Positions 7,525-16,049 of a DNA stretch of 64,000 nucleotides are shown here, in pieces; position 1 is the first letter of the stretch; each line of letters starts with the position of its first letter. The DNA is from Georgenia sp. TF02-10 (lineage in GTDB: Bacteria > Actinomycetota > Actinomycetes > Actinomycetales > Actinomycetaceae). The translations under genes and the position numbers were made by a program. The notes beneath the pieces were generated by a model. The model did not search any database, was not told the origin of the DNA, and saw only the letters and a program-made list of their open reading frames with translations. The DNA is taken from the NCBI RefSeq assembly GCF_022759505.1, contig NZ_CP094289.1, positions 992,001 to 1,056,000 of the forward strand, read 5' to 3'.

Positions 7525-8832
7525 TCACTGAGGTAGACGGCCGCCCAGCCCCGGACGTGAGGTCCCCACCCGCAGGCCCAGGATCACCATCGCCACCGCG
7601 ACCAGCCCGACGAGCACCAGGAGCCAGGGGCCGGGCCCGGTCAGGTCCCGCACCACGCCGGCCAGGACGAGCCCGAGCGCGGCGAGGGCGTAGCCCACGG
7701 CCTGGGACATGCCGGACAGCCGGCCGGCCGTGGCGGCGTCGGCGGCGCGCAGGCTCATCAGCGACAGCGAGATGACGAAGGCCGCGCCCGTGGAGAGGCC
7801 GATGCCGGCGCTCCACAGCAGCACCAGGCCCGGCGCCACCAGCATGCCGACCACCGCCACCGCCAGGAGCAGCCCGGGCAGCGCGGCCGCCAGGCGCTGG
7901 TCCCGGCCCAGCCGCATGACCGCCGGGGCGCCGAGGTTCCCGGCGATGCCGACGACCTGGAAGAAGGAGACGTACCAGCCGGCGTCGGCCGGGCTGATCC
8001 CCAGGTCCTGCTCCAGCGTCGGCAGCCAGGTGACCAGGACGTAGAAGGCGGTGGACTGCAGCCCCATGTAGCCGGCCAGCTGCCAGGCCAGCCCGGAGCG
8101 CCAGACCGACGGGCCGGCCGGTCGTGGTGGGCTGGGCGACGGCGGCCGGCCAGCTGCGGGCGACGGCGGCCGGCCGGGCGCGGGCCGCCCGGTGAGCGGG
8201 CCCGGCCGCCCCGGCCCGGGCCGCAGCGCCCGCGGGACCCACGCGGCGACCGCCACCACCGTCAGCAGGGCCCACACCCCCAGGGACAGGCGCCAGCCCA
8301 GCGTGGACAGCCCGGCCAGCGGCACCGCCAGCCCCGAGGCGAGCGCGGCGCACACGCTGAGCGCGGCGACGTACACCCCGGTGGTGCGCGCCACCACGCT
8401 GGGGAAGTCCTGCTTGACGACGACCGGCATCGCGACGTTGCCGACGGCGACCGTCGCCCCGATTAGCACGGTGCCCACCCACAGGTTCGCGGCCGGCCCG
8501 GGCCAGGACCGCAGCACGGTGGCCACCGTGAGCACCACCAGCGCGCCCAGCACCGTCCGCTCCACACCGAGACGGTCGATGAGCAGGTGGACCACCGGGG
8601 AGACGACGGCGAAGGCGACGACCGGCATCGCCCCGAGCAGCCCGAGCGCGGCCGGGGACAGCCCCGTCTCCGCCCCGACGAGCGGCAGGACCGGCCCCAG
8701 CGCGGTGATCACCGGGCGCAGGTTCACCGCGACGAGCACGATGCCCAGCAGGAGGAAGCCCGAGGACCACGGGCGCCGCGGCGACCGCCCCGCGCCGTCC
8801 CGGCTGGAGTGCGGCGGACCGGGGACGGGCAT
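7525..8832 (-). CDS. MFS transporter, CynX/NimT-type
   Basis: A 435-residue major facilitator protein with 12 predicted helices in two halves. It opens FLLLGIVLVAVNLRPVITALGPVLP, the signature start of CynX/NimT-type (cyanate, nitroimidazole) transporters. The two halves are joined by a proline/glycine-rich loop of about 45 residues (RPGPGRPGPLTGRPAPG onward). The second half includes GYMGLQSTAFYVLVTWLP. Substrate unknown; drug or small-anion export is possible. The ATG at 8832 has GGAG eight bases upstream. It is divergent from the aldehyde dehydrogenase and ends 21 bp before the sigma-factor start, so it may be the first gene of that operon. Confidence 0.85.
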   Translation of the reverse strand: MPVPGPPHSSRDGAGRSPRRPWSSGFLLLGIVLVAVNLRPVITALGPVLPLVGAETGLSPAALGLLGAMPVVAFAVVSPVVHLLIDRLGVERTVLGALVVLTVATVLRSWPGPAANLWVGTVLIGATVAVGNVAMPVVVKQDFPSVVARTTGVYVAALSVCAALASGLAVPLAGLSTLGWRLSLGVWALLTVVAVAAWVPRALRPGPGRPGPLTGRPAPGRPPSPAAGRPPSPSPPRPAGPSVWRSGLAWQLAGYMGLQSTAFYVLVTWLPTLEQDLGISPADAGWYVSFFQVVGIAGNLGAPAVMRLGRDQRLAAALPGLLLAVAVVGMLVAPGLVLLWSAGIGLSTGAAFVISLSLMSLRAADAATAGRLSGMSQAVGYALAALGLVLAGVVRDLTGPGPWLLVLVGLVAVAMVILGLRVGTSRPGLGGRLPQ

Positions 8833-8958
8833 CGGTGTGGCTCCAGGTCTGGGGAGGGGGACTGCCTCACCGTACGGGACCGGGCCGACGGCGCAGCCCG
8901 CCGCCCTGCCACGCGGCGCACCGTGACGTAGCCTCGAGGGCGAGCGAGAGGAGCGGAC

Positions 8959-10458
8959 ATGACCACCACGACGGACATCCCCGAGGACCTCCGCAAGCGG
9001 CAGGAGCAGCTGCTCGGCACCCTGAGCACCGGGCTGTACATCGACGGCACCTGGCGCGAGGCGGCCAGCGGCAAGCGGTTCGACGTCGAGGACCCGGCGA
9101 CCGGAGAGGTCATCGCCACCGTGGCCGACGCCGGCGCTGAGGACGCGCTCGCCGCCCTGGACGCCGCCCACCGGGCCCAGGAGGGGTGGGCGCGCACCCC
9201 GCCGCGGGAGCGCTCCGAGATCCTGCGCCGGGCCTTTGAGCTCCTCACCGACCGGGCCGAGGACGTCGCGCTGCTGATGACCCTGGAGATGGGCAAGCCG
9301 CTGGCGGAGTCCCGCGGGGAGGTCAGCTACGGGGCCGAGTTCCTCCGCTGGTTCGCCGAAGAGGCGGTCCGCACCCCCGGCCGGTACTCCGTCGCCCCGG
9401 ACGGGAAGTCGCGGGTGCTCGTCACCAAGCGCCCGGTCGGGCCCAGCGTGCTGATCACCCCGTGGAACTTCCCCCTCGCGATGGGCACCCGCAAGATCGG
9501 TCCCGCGCTCGCCGCCGGCAGCACCGTGGTCCTCAAGCCCGCCCGGCTCACCCCGCTGACCAGCCTGCTGCTCGCCGAGGTCCTCGCCGACGGCGGGGTG
9601 CCGCCCGGCGTCGTCAACGTCGTGCCGACCACCACCGCCGGGGACACCACCGGGCCCCTGCTGGCCGACCCGCGCACCCGCAAGCTCTCCTTCACCGGCT
9701 CCACCGAGGTCGGCCGGTCCCTGCTGGCCGACGCCGCCGGGCAGGTGCTGCGCACCTCGATGGAGCTCGGCGGCAACGCCCCGTTCCTGGTCTTCCCGGA
9801 CGCCGACCTCGATGCCGCCGTCGCCGGGGCGATGGCCGCGAAGTTCCGCAACGGCGGGGAGGCCTGCACCGCGGCCAACCGGTTCCTCGTCCACCAGGAC
9901 GTCGCCGAGGAGTTCACCGCCAGGCTTGTCGAGCAGGTCCGGCAGATCACCATGGGGCCGGGCACCGCCGAGGGGGTGGGCCTGGGCCCGCTGGTGGAGG
10001 CCAAGCAGCGGCAGAAGGTCGCCGACCTCGTCGACGACGCCGTCGCCAACGGCGCCCAGGTGCTGCTCGGCGGGCAGGTGCCGGACGGCCCGGGCTGGTT
10101 CTACCCGGCCACCGTCCTCACCGGCGCCGGCCCGGACGCGCTGCTGCACCGGCAGGAGATCTTCGGCCCGGTCGTCTCCATCACCACCTTCGCCGACGAG
10201 GCCGAGGCCGTGCGGATGGCCAACGACACCGAGCTCGGGCTGATCTCGTTCGTGTTCACCACCTCCCTCGCCCGCGGGCTGCGGATGGCCGAGGTGCTCC
10301 AGACCGGGATGCTCGGCCTCAACTCGGGCGTGATCTCCAACCCGGCCGCCCCGTTCGGCGGCGTCAAGCAGTCCGGGCTGGGCCGGGAGGGCTCGCACGA
10401 GGGCATCGAGGAGTACCTCGAGACGGTCTACGTCGGCATCGCCGACCCGCACGCCTGA
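8959..10458 (+). CDS. gabD: NAD(P)-dependent succinate-semialdehyde dehydrogenase family protein
   Basis: A 499-residue aldehyde dehydrogenase with the complete fold. The cofactor-binding part shows TPWNFPLAMGTRKIGPALAAG and FTGSTEVGRSL, the general base Glu is in MELGGNAPFLVF, and the catalytic Cys is in NGGEACTAANRF. The GGEAC version replaces the more common GQxC and occurs in actinobacterial SSADH-like members. The C-terminus keeps PFGGVKQSGLGREGSHEG. It should oxidise succinate semialdehyde or a related aldehyde to the acid. GAGAGGAG precedes the ATG. The gabD symbol rests on family resemblance; no gabT is nearby, so the substrate is not certain. Confidence 0.88.
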   Translation: MTTTTDIPEDLRKRQEQLLGTLSTGLYIDGTWREAASGKRFDVEDPATGEVIATVADAGAEDALAALDAAHRAQEGWARTPPRERSEILRRAFELLTDRAEDVALLMTLEMGKPLAESRGEVSYGAEFLRWFAEEAVRTPGRYSVAPDGKSRVLVTKRPVGPSVLITPWNFPLAMGTRKIGPALAAGSTVVLKPARLTPLTSLLLAEVLADGGVPPGVVNVVPTTTAGDTTGPLLADPRTRKLSFTGSTEVGRSLLADAAGQVLRTSMELGGNAPFLVFPDADLDAAVAGAMAAKFRNGGEACTAANRFLVHQDVAEEFTARLVEQVRQITMGPGTAEGVGLGPLVEAKQRQKVADLVDDAVANGAQVLLGGQVPDGPGWFYPATVLTGAGPDALLHRQEIFGPVVSITTFADEAEAVRMANDTELGLISFVFTTSLARGLRMAEVLQTGMLGLNSGVISNPAAPFGGVKQSGLGREGSHEGIEEYLETVYVGIADPHA

Positions 10459-10597
10459 GCCCGCCGACGGCGCCCGCACCGGCCGGTCGGGCCGGCCCGG
10501 CGGGGCGTCGCGACCGGGCCGACGGCGGCCCCGCGCCCCCGCGCAGGGCAGCCTTTCCTTGCTATACACGCCGCGGGATCTGACCTAGAACGGGGTC

Positions 10598-12514
10598 ATG
10601 GCCGCCGTCGTGCGCCTCCTCCGGCGCTACCCCCTCGTCGCCCTCACGCTCCTGGTCGGCGTGGTCGGTGGGACGCTCGAGCTGGCCGGCGCGGGCGGCG
10701 CCGCCCGGTGGGTCGTCTCCCTCTTCGCCGTCGGCGTCGCCGCCCAGCAGGCCCGCGGCATGCTGGCCGACCTGCGCGCGGGCACCTACGGCATCGACAT
10801 CCTCGCCGTCACCGCCATCGGCTCCACCGTGGCCGTGGGCGAGTACTGGGCGGCGCTGGTCGTGTGCCTCATGCTGGCCGGCGGGGAGGCGCTGGAGGAC
10901 CACGCCGCCGGCCGGGCCCGGCGCGAGCTCACCGCCCTGCTCGCCCGCGCCCCGCAGACCGCGCACCTGGTCACCGGCGACGGCGGCACCCGGGACGTCC
11001 CGGTCGCCGCGGTCGTGGCCGGCCAGGAGCTCCTCGTCAAGCCCGGCGAGGTCGTCCCGGTCGACGCCGTCCTGCTCTCCGCGGCCGCCACGGTCGACGA
11101 GTCCTCCCTCACCGGGGAGCCGCTGCCGGTGGAGCACCGCCGCGGCGCGGCGCTGCTGTCCGGCTCGGTCAACGGCCCGGACGCCCTGCACGTGCGCGCC
11201 ACCGCGGCCGCCGCCGACTCCCAGTACCAGCGCATCCTCGACCTGGTCCGCGCCGCCGAGGAGTCCCGGGCGCCGTTCGTCCGGCTCGCCGACCGGGTGG
11301 CGGTCCCGTTCACCCTCGGCGCGCTCGCGCTCGCCGCGCTGGCCTGGGCGGCCTCCGGCGACCCGGTCCGGTTCGCCGAGGTCCTCGTCGTCGCCACCCC
11401 GTGCCCGCTGCTGATCGCCACCCCGGTGGCCTTCCTGGCCGGGATGTCCCGGGCCGCCAAGAACGGCGTCATCGTCAAGGACGGCGGCACCCTCGAGCGC
11501 CTCGCCCGGGTGCGGACCGCCGCCTTCGACAAGACCGGCACCCTCACCCACGGCCACCCGCGGCTGGCCGCCGTCCACCCCGCCGACGGCGTCCGTGACC
11601 CCGAGCTGCTCACCCTCGCCGCCGCCGTCGAGCAGTACTCCGCCCACCCGCTCGCCCAGGCCGTGGTGGCCGCGGCCCGGGCGCGCCACCTGCCGGTGCC
11701 CCCCGCCCGCGACGCGGAGGAGGTCACCGCCGCCGGCGTGCGGGCCACCGTGGGCGGCCGGCGCGTCGTCGTGGGCGGCGCCGGCTTCGTCGCGGACCAG
11801 GCCGGCGGCGTGGCCGACGTCGGCGTCGAGCCCGGCCAGACCCTCGTGCACGTCGCCGTCGACGGGCGCTACGCCGGCGCCCTCGCGCTGGCCGACGAGG
11901 TCCGGGCGGATGCCGCGGCCACCGTGGCCGACCTGCGCCGCGCCGGGGTGCGGCGCACCCTCATGCTCACCGGGGACGCCGCGCCCACCGCCCGGCACGT
12001 CGCGGCCGCCGTCGGGATCGAGGACGTGCGGGCCGGGCTGCTGCCCCAGGACAAGGTCGCGGTGGTGCGGGCGGTGCCCGAGCGGCCGGTGCTGATGGTG
12101 GGCGACGGCGTCAACGACGCCCCGGTGCTGGCCGCCGCCGACGTCGGGATCGCCATGGGCGCCCGCGGGTCGACCGCGGCGAGCGAGTCGGCCGACGTGG
12201 TCATCCTCCGGGACGATCTCCACCGCACCGTCCGGGCGGTCCGGGTGGGGCGGCGCACGATGCGCGTCGCCTGGCAGGCCATCGGCATCGGGGTCGGGCT
12301 CTCGGTCGGGCTGATGGTGCTCGCCGCCGCCGGGTTCCTGCCGGCGATCGTCGGCGCCGGGCTGCAGGAGGTCGTCGACCTGGCCTGCATCCTGTGGGCG
12401 CTGCGCGCCGCGCGGCCCGGCCGGGGCGAGACCGCCGGCCCGGCCGGGCCCGCGGTGCAGGGGCCCGGCCGGCGCGAGCGGGTCGACGCCGAGCCGCTGC
12501 CGGTCGCGTCCTGA
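10598..12514 (+). CDS. Heavy-metal-translocating P-type (P1B) ATPase
   Basis: A 638-residue membrane cation pump. The phosphorylation site is AFDKTGTLTHGHP, the actuator motif SSLTGEPLPVEH, the P1B-specific HP dipeptide is in YSAHPLAQAVV, and the hinge motif is MVGDGVNDAPVLAAADVGIAMG. The metal-site helix reads VVATPCPLLIATPVAFLAG, so the ion motif is TPCP rather than the usual CPC or SPC, and there is no N-terminal HMA domain. The exported metal cannot be read from this; the manganese-type ABC operon immediately downstream suggests Mn, Fe or Zn homeostasis. There is no strong SD; a TAGAAC lies six bases before the ATG, so it may be nearly leaderless. Confidence 0.9.
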   Translation: MAAVVRLLRRYPLVALTLLVGVVGGTLELAGAGGAARWVVSLFAVGVAAQQARGMLADLRAGTYGIDILAVTAIGSTVAVGEYWAALVVCLMLAGGEALEDHAAGRARRELTALLARAPQTAHLVTGDGGTRDVPVAAVVAGQELLVKPGEVVPVDAVLLSAAATVDESSLTGEPLPVEHRRGAALLSGSVNGPDALHVRATAAAADSQYQRILDLVRAAEESRAPFVRLADRVAVPFTLGALALAALAWAASGDPVRFAEVLVVATPCPLLIATPVAFLAGMSRAAKNGVIVKDGGTLERLARVRTAAFDKTGTLTHGHPRLAAVHPADGVRDPELLTLAAAVEQYSAHPLAQAVVAAARARHLPVPPARDAEEVTAAGVRATVGGRRVVVGGAGFVADQAGGVADVGVEPGQTLVHVAVDGRYAGALALADEVRADAAATVADLRRAGVRRTLMLTGDAAPTARHVAAAVGIEDVRAGLLPQDKVAVVRAVPERPVLMVGDGVNDAPVLAAADVGIAMGARGSTAASESADVVILRDDLHRTVRAVRVGRRTMRVAWQAIGIGVGLSVGLMVLAAAGFLPAIVGAGLQEVVDLACILWALRAARPGRGETAGPAGPAVQGPGRRERVDAEPLPVAS

Positions 12515-12598
12515 CCGCGCCGGTAGCGCTCGCGCTCGCCGCCGGACAGCTCGCTTCCCGACCCGCGCGCCACCGTTGCGGCGAACAGGGCTCGGGCC

Positions 12599-12604
12599 TA
12601 GTGT
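12599..12604 (+). promoter_or_regulatory. -10 element of a leaderless promoter for the metal ABC operon
   Basis: TAGTGT (TANNNT consensus) ends six bases before the ATG at 12611, which places the transcript start at or next to the start codon. No Shine–Dalgarno sequence is present. This is the standard actinobacterial leaderless arrangement, and the same spacing recurs at other genes in the window. Confidence 0.55.
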
Positions 12605-12610
12605 TTCGCC

Positions 12611-13621
12611 ATGCCGAAACCTCAGCCGACGGGCTGCCCCCAAGCAATGCTGCGGGGAGCCGGGCGGGGGTGGTCCGGGGCGGCCGCCGTCGTCCTGCTG
12701 CTCGTCACCACGGCGCTCGCCGCGTGCAGCCCGGTGGCGGCCGGGTCCGCCCCCGGCCGGCAGGCCGACAGCACGGCCGGTGCGGCGCCGTCGCCGGCCG
12801 ACGACCGGCCCCTGGTGCTGACCACCTTCACCGTGCTGGCGGACATGGTCCGCAACGTCGCCGGCGAGCACGTCCGGGTGGCCTCGATCACCGCCGTCGG
12901 CGCGGAGATCCACGGCTACGAGCCCACCCCGGCGGACCTGCGCCGGGCCGCGGGCGCCGACCTCGTCCTGGACAACGGGCTCGGCCTGGAGGCGTGGTTC
13001 CGCCAGTTCATGGCCGACGTCGACGCCGAGCACGTCGTGCTGAGCGAGGGGGTGCAGACCATCGAGGTGGCCGGCGGGCGCGGGGAGGTGAACCCGCACG
13101 CCTGGATGTCGCCGTCGGCCGGGCAGGTCTACGTCGACAACATCGTCGCCGCGCTGAGCGACCTGGACCCGGCCCACGCCGACAGCTACGCCGCCAACGG
13201 CGCGGCCTATGCCGCCGAGCTGGCCACCGTGCGCACCGAGCTGACGACGGCGCTCGGCCGGCTGCCGGCCGCCCAGCGGGTGCTCGTCACCTGCGAGGGC
13301 GCCTTCTCCTACCTGGCCCGCGACGTCGGGCTGGCCGAGGCCTACCTGTGGCCGGTGAACTCCGAGCGGCAGTCCACCCCGCGGCAGGTGGCCGCCGTCA
13401 TCGACCGGGTCCGCGCCCAGGACGTCCCGGCGGTCTTCTGCGAGTCCACCGTCGACGACAGCGGCCAGCGCCTGGTCGCGGCCGAAACCGGCGCACGCTT
13501 CGGCGGCACCCTGTACGTCGACTCCCTCTCCGGGCCGGACGGCCCGGTGCCCACCTACCTGGACCTGCTCCGTCACGACGCGGCCACCATCGTCGCCGGC
13601 CTGACCGGGAGCGCGACGTGA
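12611..13621 (+). CDS. mntA: Metal ABC transporter substrate-binding lipoprotein, manganese type
   Basis: A 336-residue cluster A-I (ZnuA/PsaA-like) binding lipoprotein. A hydrophobic signal sequence ends in the lipobox LAAC (about residue 38). Likely metal ligands are His in AEIHGYEP, His in NPHAWMSP, Glu in TCEGAFSYL and Asp in YVDSLSG. The His-His-Glu-Asp set matches Mn/Fe binders such as PsaA and MntC; zinc binders usually have a third His and a His-rich loop, which is absent. It captures the ion outside the membrane for the ATPase and permease encoded just downstream. The leaderless ATG at 12611 is preceded by TAGTGT. Confidence 0.9.
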   Translation: MPKPQPTGCPQAMLRGAGRGWSGAAAVVLLLVTTALAACSPVAAGSAPGRQADSTAGAAPSPADDRPLVLTTFTVLADMVRNVAGEHVRVASITAVGAEIHGYEPTPADLRRAAGADLVLDNGLGLEAWFRQFMADVDAEHVVLSEGVQTIEVAGGRGEVNPHAWMSPSAGQVYVDNIVAALSDLDPAHADSYAANGAAYAAELATVRTELTTALGRLPAAQRVLVTCEGAFSYLARDVGLAEAYLWPVNSERQSTPRQVAAVIDRVRAQDVPAVFCESTVDDSGQRLVAAETGARFGGTLYVDSLSGPDGPVPTYLDLLRHDAATIVAGLTGSAT

Positions 13622-13685
13622 CTGCGCGCCGGCCGGCGTGGGGGACGGGCCGCCCGGCGGAGGGCCGCCCACCCGGGAGCGCGTC

Positions 13686-14486
13686 GTGACGGCGCCCCGG
13701 CCGGCGCCGGCCACGCCCGCCGTGCCCCGACCGGCTGGGCCCGGGCCCGCCGCCCCCGCGACGGCCGCGCCCGCGCTCGAGGTGCGGGACCTCGTGGTGC
13801 GCTACGGGGAGGTCACCGCGCTCGACGGCGCCTCCCTCACCCTCGCGCCGGGCCGGGTGACCGGGCTCGTCGGGATGAACGGCTCGGGCAAGTCCACCCT
13901 GTTCAAGGCCGTCATGGGCCTGGTCCGCCCCGCCGCCGGGTCCGTCCGCGTGCACGGCCTGCCGCCCGAGCAGGCCCGCCGCCGGGCCGCCGTCGGGTAC
14001 GTGCCGCAGGCCGAGGAGGTGGACTGGACCTTCCCGATCTCGGTGCGCGAGGTGGTGATGACCGGCCGCTACGGCCACCTGGGCCCGACCAGGCGGCCCC
14101 GCCCGGCGGACCGGGCGGCGGTGGCCGAGGCGCTGGACCGGGTCGGCCTGACCGCGCTGGCCGACCGCCAGGTCGGCGCGCTGTCCGGCGGGCAGCGCAA
14201 GCGGGCCTTCGTCGCCCGCGGGCTGGCGCAGGGCGCCACCGTGCTCCTGCTCGACGAGCCGTTCGCCGGCGTCGACCAGCGCTCGGTGGCCACCCTGGTC
14301 GCGCTGCTGCGCGAGGTGGCCGCGGCCGGGCGCACCGTGCTGGTCTCCACCCACGACCTGGCCGCCCTGCCCGAGCTGTGCGACGACGCCGCCCTGCTGC
14401 ACCGGCGGGTGCTCCTGCACGCCGCCCCCGACGTGGTGCTCCGGCCGGAGAACCTGGCCCTGGCCTTCGGCGGAGGCGCGTCGTGA
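13686..14486 (+). CDS. mntB: Metal ABC transporter ATP-binding protein
   Basis: A 266-residue nucleotide-binding subunit: Walker A GMNGSGKSTLFKA, Q-loop YVPQAEE, signature ALSGGQRKRAFVARGLAQ, Walker B VLLLDEPFAGVD and the H-loop STHD. The motif EVDWTFPISVREVVMTGRYGHLG is typical of Mn/Zn importers. I place the start at the GTG 13686 (GGGAG six bases upstream), 62 bp after the binding-protein gene; the frame is open further upstream. Its stop overlaps the permease GTG by four bases. It powers import through the following permease. Confidence 0.9.
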   Translation: MTAPRPAPATPAVPRPAGPGPAAPATAAPALEVRDLVVRYGEVTALDGASLTLAPGRVTGLVGMNGSGKSTLFKAVMGLVRPAAGSVRVHGLPPEQARRRAAVGYVPQAEEVDWTFPISVREVVMTGRYGHLGPTRRPRPADRAAVAEALDRVGLTALADRQVGALSGGQRKRAFVARGLAQGATVLLLDEPFAGVDQRSVATLVALLREVAAAGRTVLVSTHDLAALPELCDDAALLHRRVLLHAAPDVVLRPENLALAFGGGAS

Positions 14487-15328
14487 CCGAGCTCCTCACC
14501 GCCCCGCTGGCCTACGGGTTCATGGACCGGGCGCTGGTCGTCGCGGTCGTCGCCGCCGTGGTCTGCGGGGTGCTCAGCTGCTGGCTGGTCCTCGTCGGCT
14601 GGTCGCTGATGGGCGACGCCGTCTCCCACGCGGTGCTGCCCGGGGTCGTGCTGGCCTACGTGCTCGGCGCCCCGTTCGCCGTCGGCGCCCTGGTCTTCGG
14701 GCTGCTCGCGGTCGCCCTGATCGGGGTGGTGCGGGACCGGTCCGTGCTCGCCGAGGACGCCGCGATCGGCGTCGTCTTCACCGTGCTGTTCGCCCTCGGG
14801 CTGGTGCTCATCTCGGTCACCCCGGCTCAGACGGACCTGGGCCACATCCTCTTCGGCAACCTCCTCGGCGTCTCGCCCGCCGACCTCCTCCAGGTGCTCC
14901 TGCTCGGCGCCGCCACCCTGGCCGTGCTGCTGCTCAAGCGCCGGGACCTGACCCTGTACGCCTTCGACCCCACCCACGCCCACGCCGTCGGGCTCAGCCC
15001 GCGGCGCCTCGGCGCGCTGCTGCTCGGGCTGCTCGCGGTGACCGTGGTCGTCGCCCTGCAGGCCGTCGGCGTGGTGCTGGTGGTGGCCATGCTCGTCCTG
15101 CCCGGCGCCACCGCCCGGCTGCTGACCGACCGGCACCCCCGGATGCTCGTCCTCGCCCCGACGCTGGCCGCGGCGTGCGCGGTCGTGGGCATCTACGCCA
15201 GCTACTACCTCGACACCGCCTCCGGGCCGATGATCGTCCTGGCGCAGGGGGTGCTGTTCGCCGCCGCCGCCCTGCTCGCCCCGGCCCGGGGGGTGCTCCG
15301 CCGACGGCGCCCGGCCGCCGTCGCGTAG
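14483..15328 (+). CDS. mntC: Metal ABC transporter permease (ABC-3 family)
   Basis: A 281-residue integral membrane protein of the ABC-3 family with about eight to nine helices. Family motifs include SLMGDAVSHAVLPGVVLAYVLG near the N-terminus and a conserved region LYAFDPTHAHAVGLSPRRL. It forms the channel for Mn2+ or a related divalent cation with the ATP-binding protein. It starts at a GTG that overlaps the upstream stop (GTGA), so translation is coupled. The MntR-like regulator begins one base after its stop. Only one permease gene is present, so it should act as a homodimer. Confidence 0.9.
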   Translation: MTELLTAPLAYGFMDRALVVAVVAAVVCGVLSCWLVLVGWSLMGDAVSHAVLPGVVLAYVLGAPFAVGALVFGLLAVALIGVVRDRSVLAEDAAIGVVFTVLFALGLVLISVTPAQTDLGHILFGNLLGVSPADLLQVLLLGAATLAVLLLKRRDLTLYAFDPTHAHAVGLSPRRLGALLLGLLAVTVVVALQAVGVVLVVAMLVLPGATARLLTDRHPRMLVLAPTLAAACAVVGIYASYYLDTASGPMIVLAQGVLFAAAALLAPARGVLRRRRPAAVA

Positions 15329-15329
15329 C

Positions 15330-16034
15330 GTGGCCGCCGTGCTCGAGGACCTCTCCGCCGCGACCCAGGACTACCTCAAGGTGGTCTGGTCGGCGCAGGA
15401 GTGGTCCGACGAGCCGGTCACCACCACCTCCCTCGCCCGGCGGATGGGCTTCGCCCCGTCCACCGTCTCCGAGGCGGTCAAGCGGCTGACCGCGCAGGGC
15501 CTGCTCACCCACGCCCGCTACGGGGCCATCGAGCTGACCGACGCCGGGCGGGCCGCCGCCGTCGGCGTGGTGCGCCGGCACCGCATCCTGGAGACCTTCC
15601 TGGCGGTCGAGCTCGGGTACGGCTGGGACGAGGTCCACGACGAGGCCGAGGTGCTCGAGCACGCGGTCTCTGACCGGCTCGTCGACGCCCTCGACGCGCG
15701 CCTGGGCCACCCGGTCCGGGACCCGCACGGGGACCCGATCCCCGGCCCGGACGGGACCGTGCCCGCCCCCGCCGCGCACCAGCTCCACCTCACGGCGGCG
15801 GGGGAGCGGGTGGTCGTCGCCCGGGTGGCGGACACCGACCCGCAGGTGCTGCGCTACCTCGAGGGGCTCGGCATCACCCTCGACACCGCGCTGACCGTCC
15901 TGGAGCGGCGCGACTTCGCCGGCACCCTGCTGGTCGACGTCGACGTCGGCGACGGCGGCGGGGGCGACGGCGACGGCGGCCCGCGCGAGGTCGGGCTGGC
16001 CGCCGCCGCAGCGGTGTGGGTGGTGCGGCGCTAG
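15330..16034 (+). CDS. mntR: DtxR/MntR-family metal-dependent transcriptional regulator
   Basis: A 234-residue protein with an N-terminal winged helix (YLKVVWSAQEWSDEPVTTTSLARRMG and STVSEAVKRLTAQGLLTH). A dimerisation/metal domain follows (RRHRILETFLAVELGYGWDEVHDEAEVLEHAVSD), where His and Glu residues match the DtxR ligand positions, and then a C-terminal SH3/FeoA-like region. It is expected to repress metal uptake when Mn2+ (or Fe2+) is plentiful. It is the last gene of the uptake operon, starting one base after the permease stop, which fits autoregulated feedback. A Gly/Asp-rich loop (DGGGGDGDGG) near the end is unusual. Confidence 0.88.
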   Translation: MAAVLEDLSAATQDYLKVVWSAQEWSDEPVTTTSLARRMGFAPSTVSEAVKRLTAQGLLTHARYGAIELTDAGRAAAVGVVRRHRILETFLAVELGYGWDEVHDEAEVLEHAVSDRLVDALDARLGHPVRDPHGDPIPGPDGTVPAPAAHQLHLTAAGERVVVARVADTDPQVLRYLEGLGITLDTALTVLERRDFAGTLLVDVDVGDGGGGDGDGGPREVGLAAAAAVWVVRR

Positions 16035-16049
16035 GGCAGCGCTAGGCCG

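Noticed and set aside
10546-10562. DtxR/MntR-box half-site (AGCCTTTCCTT) before the P-type ATPase
   Set aside because: Matches only half of the known DtxR site, and no matching sequence appears before mntA, so I do not list it as a feature.
7525-10569. Apparent 1,014-residue minus-strand protein covering MFS and the gabD region
   Set aside because: Only its last 435 codons are the MFS transporter. The rest is the antisense shadow of the aldehyde dehydrogenase, produced by GC-rich codon bias.
10562-13714. Apparent 1,050-residue minus-strand protein opposite the P-type ATPase and mntA
   Set aside because: Gly/Arg/Asp/His-rich sequence with no domain; it is fully antisense to two strongly supported genes.
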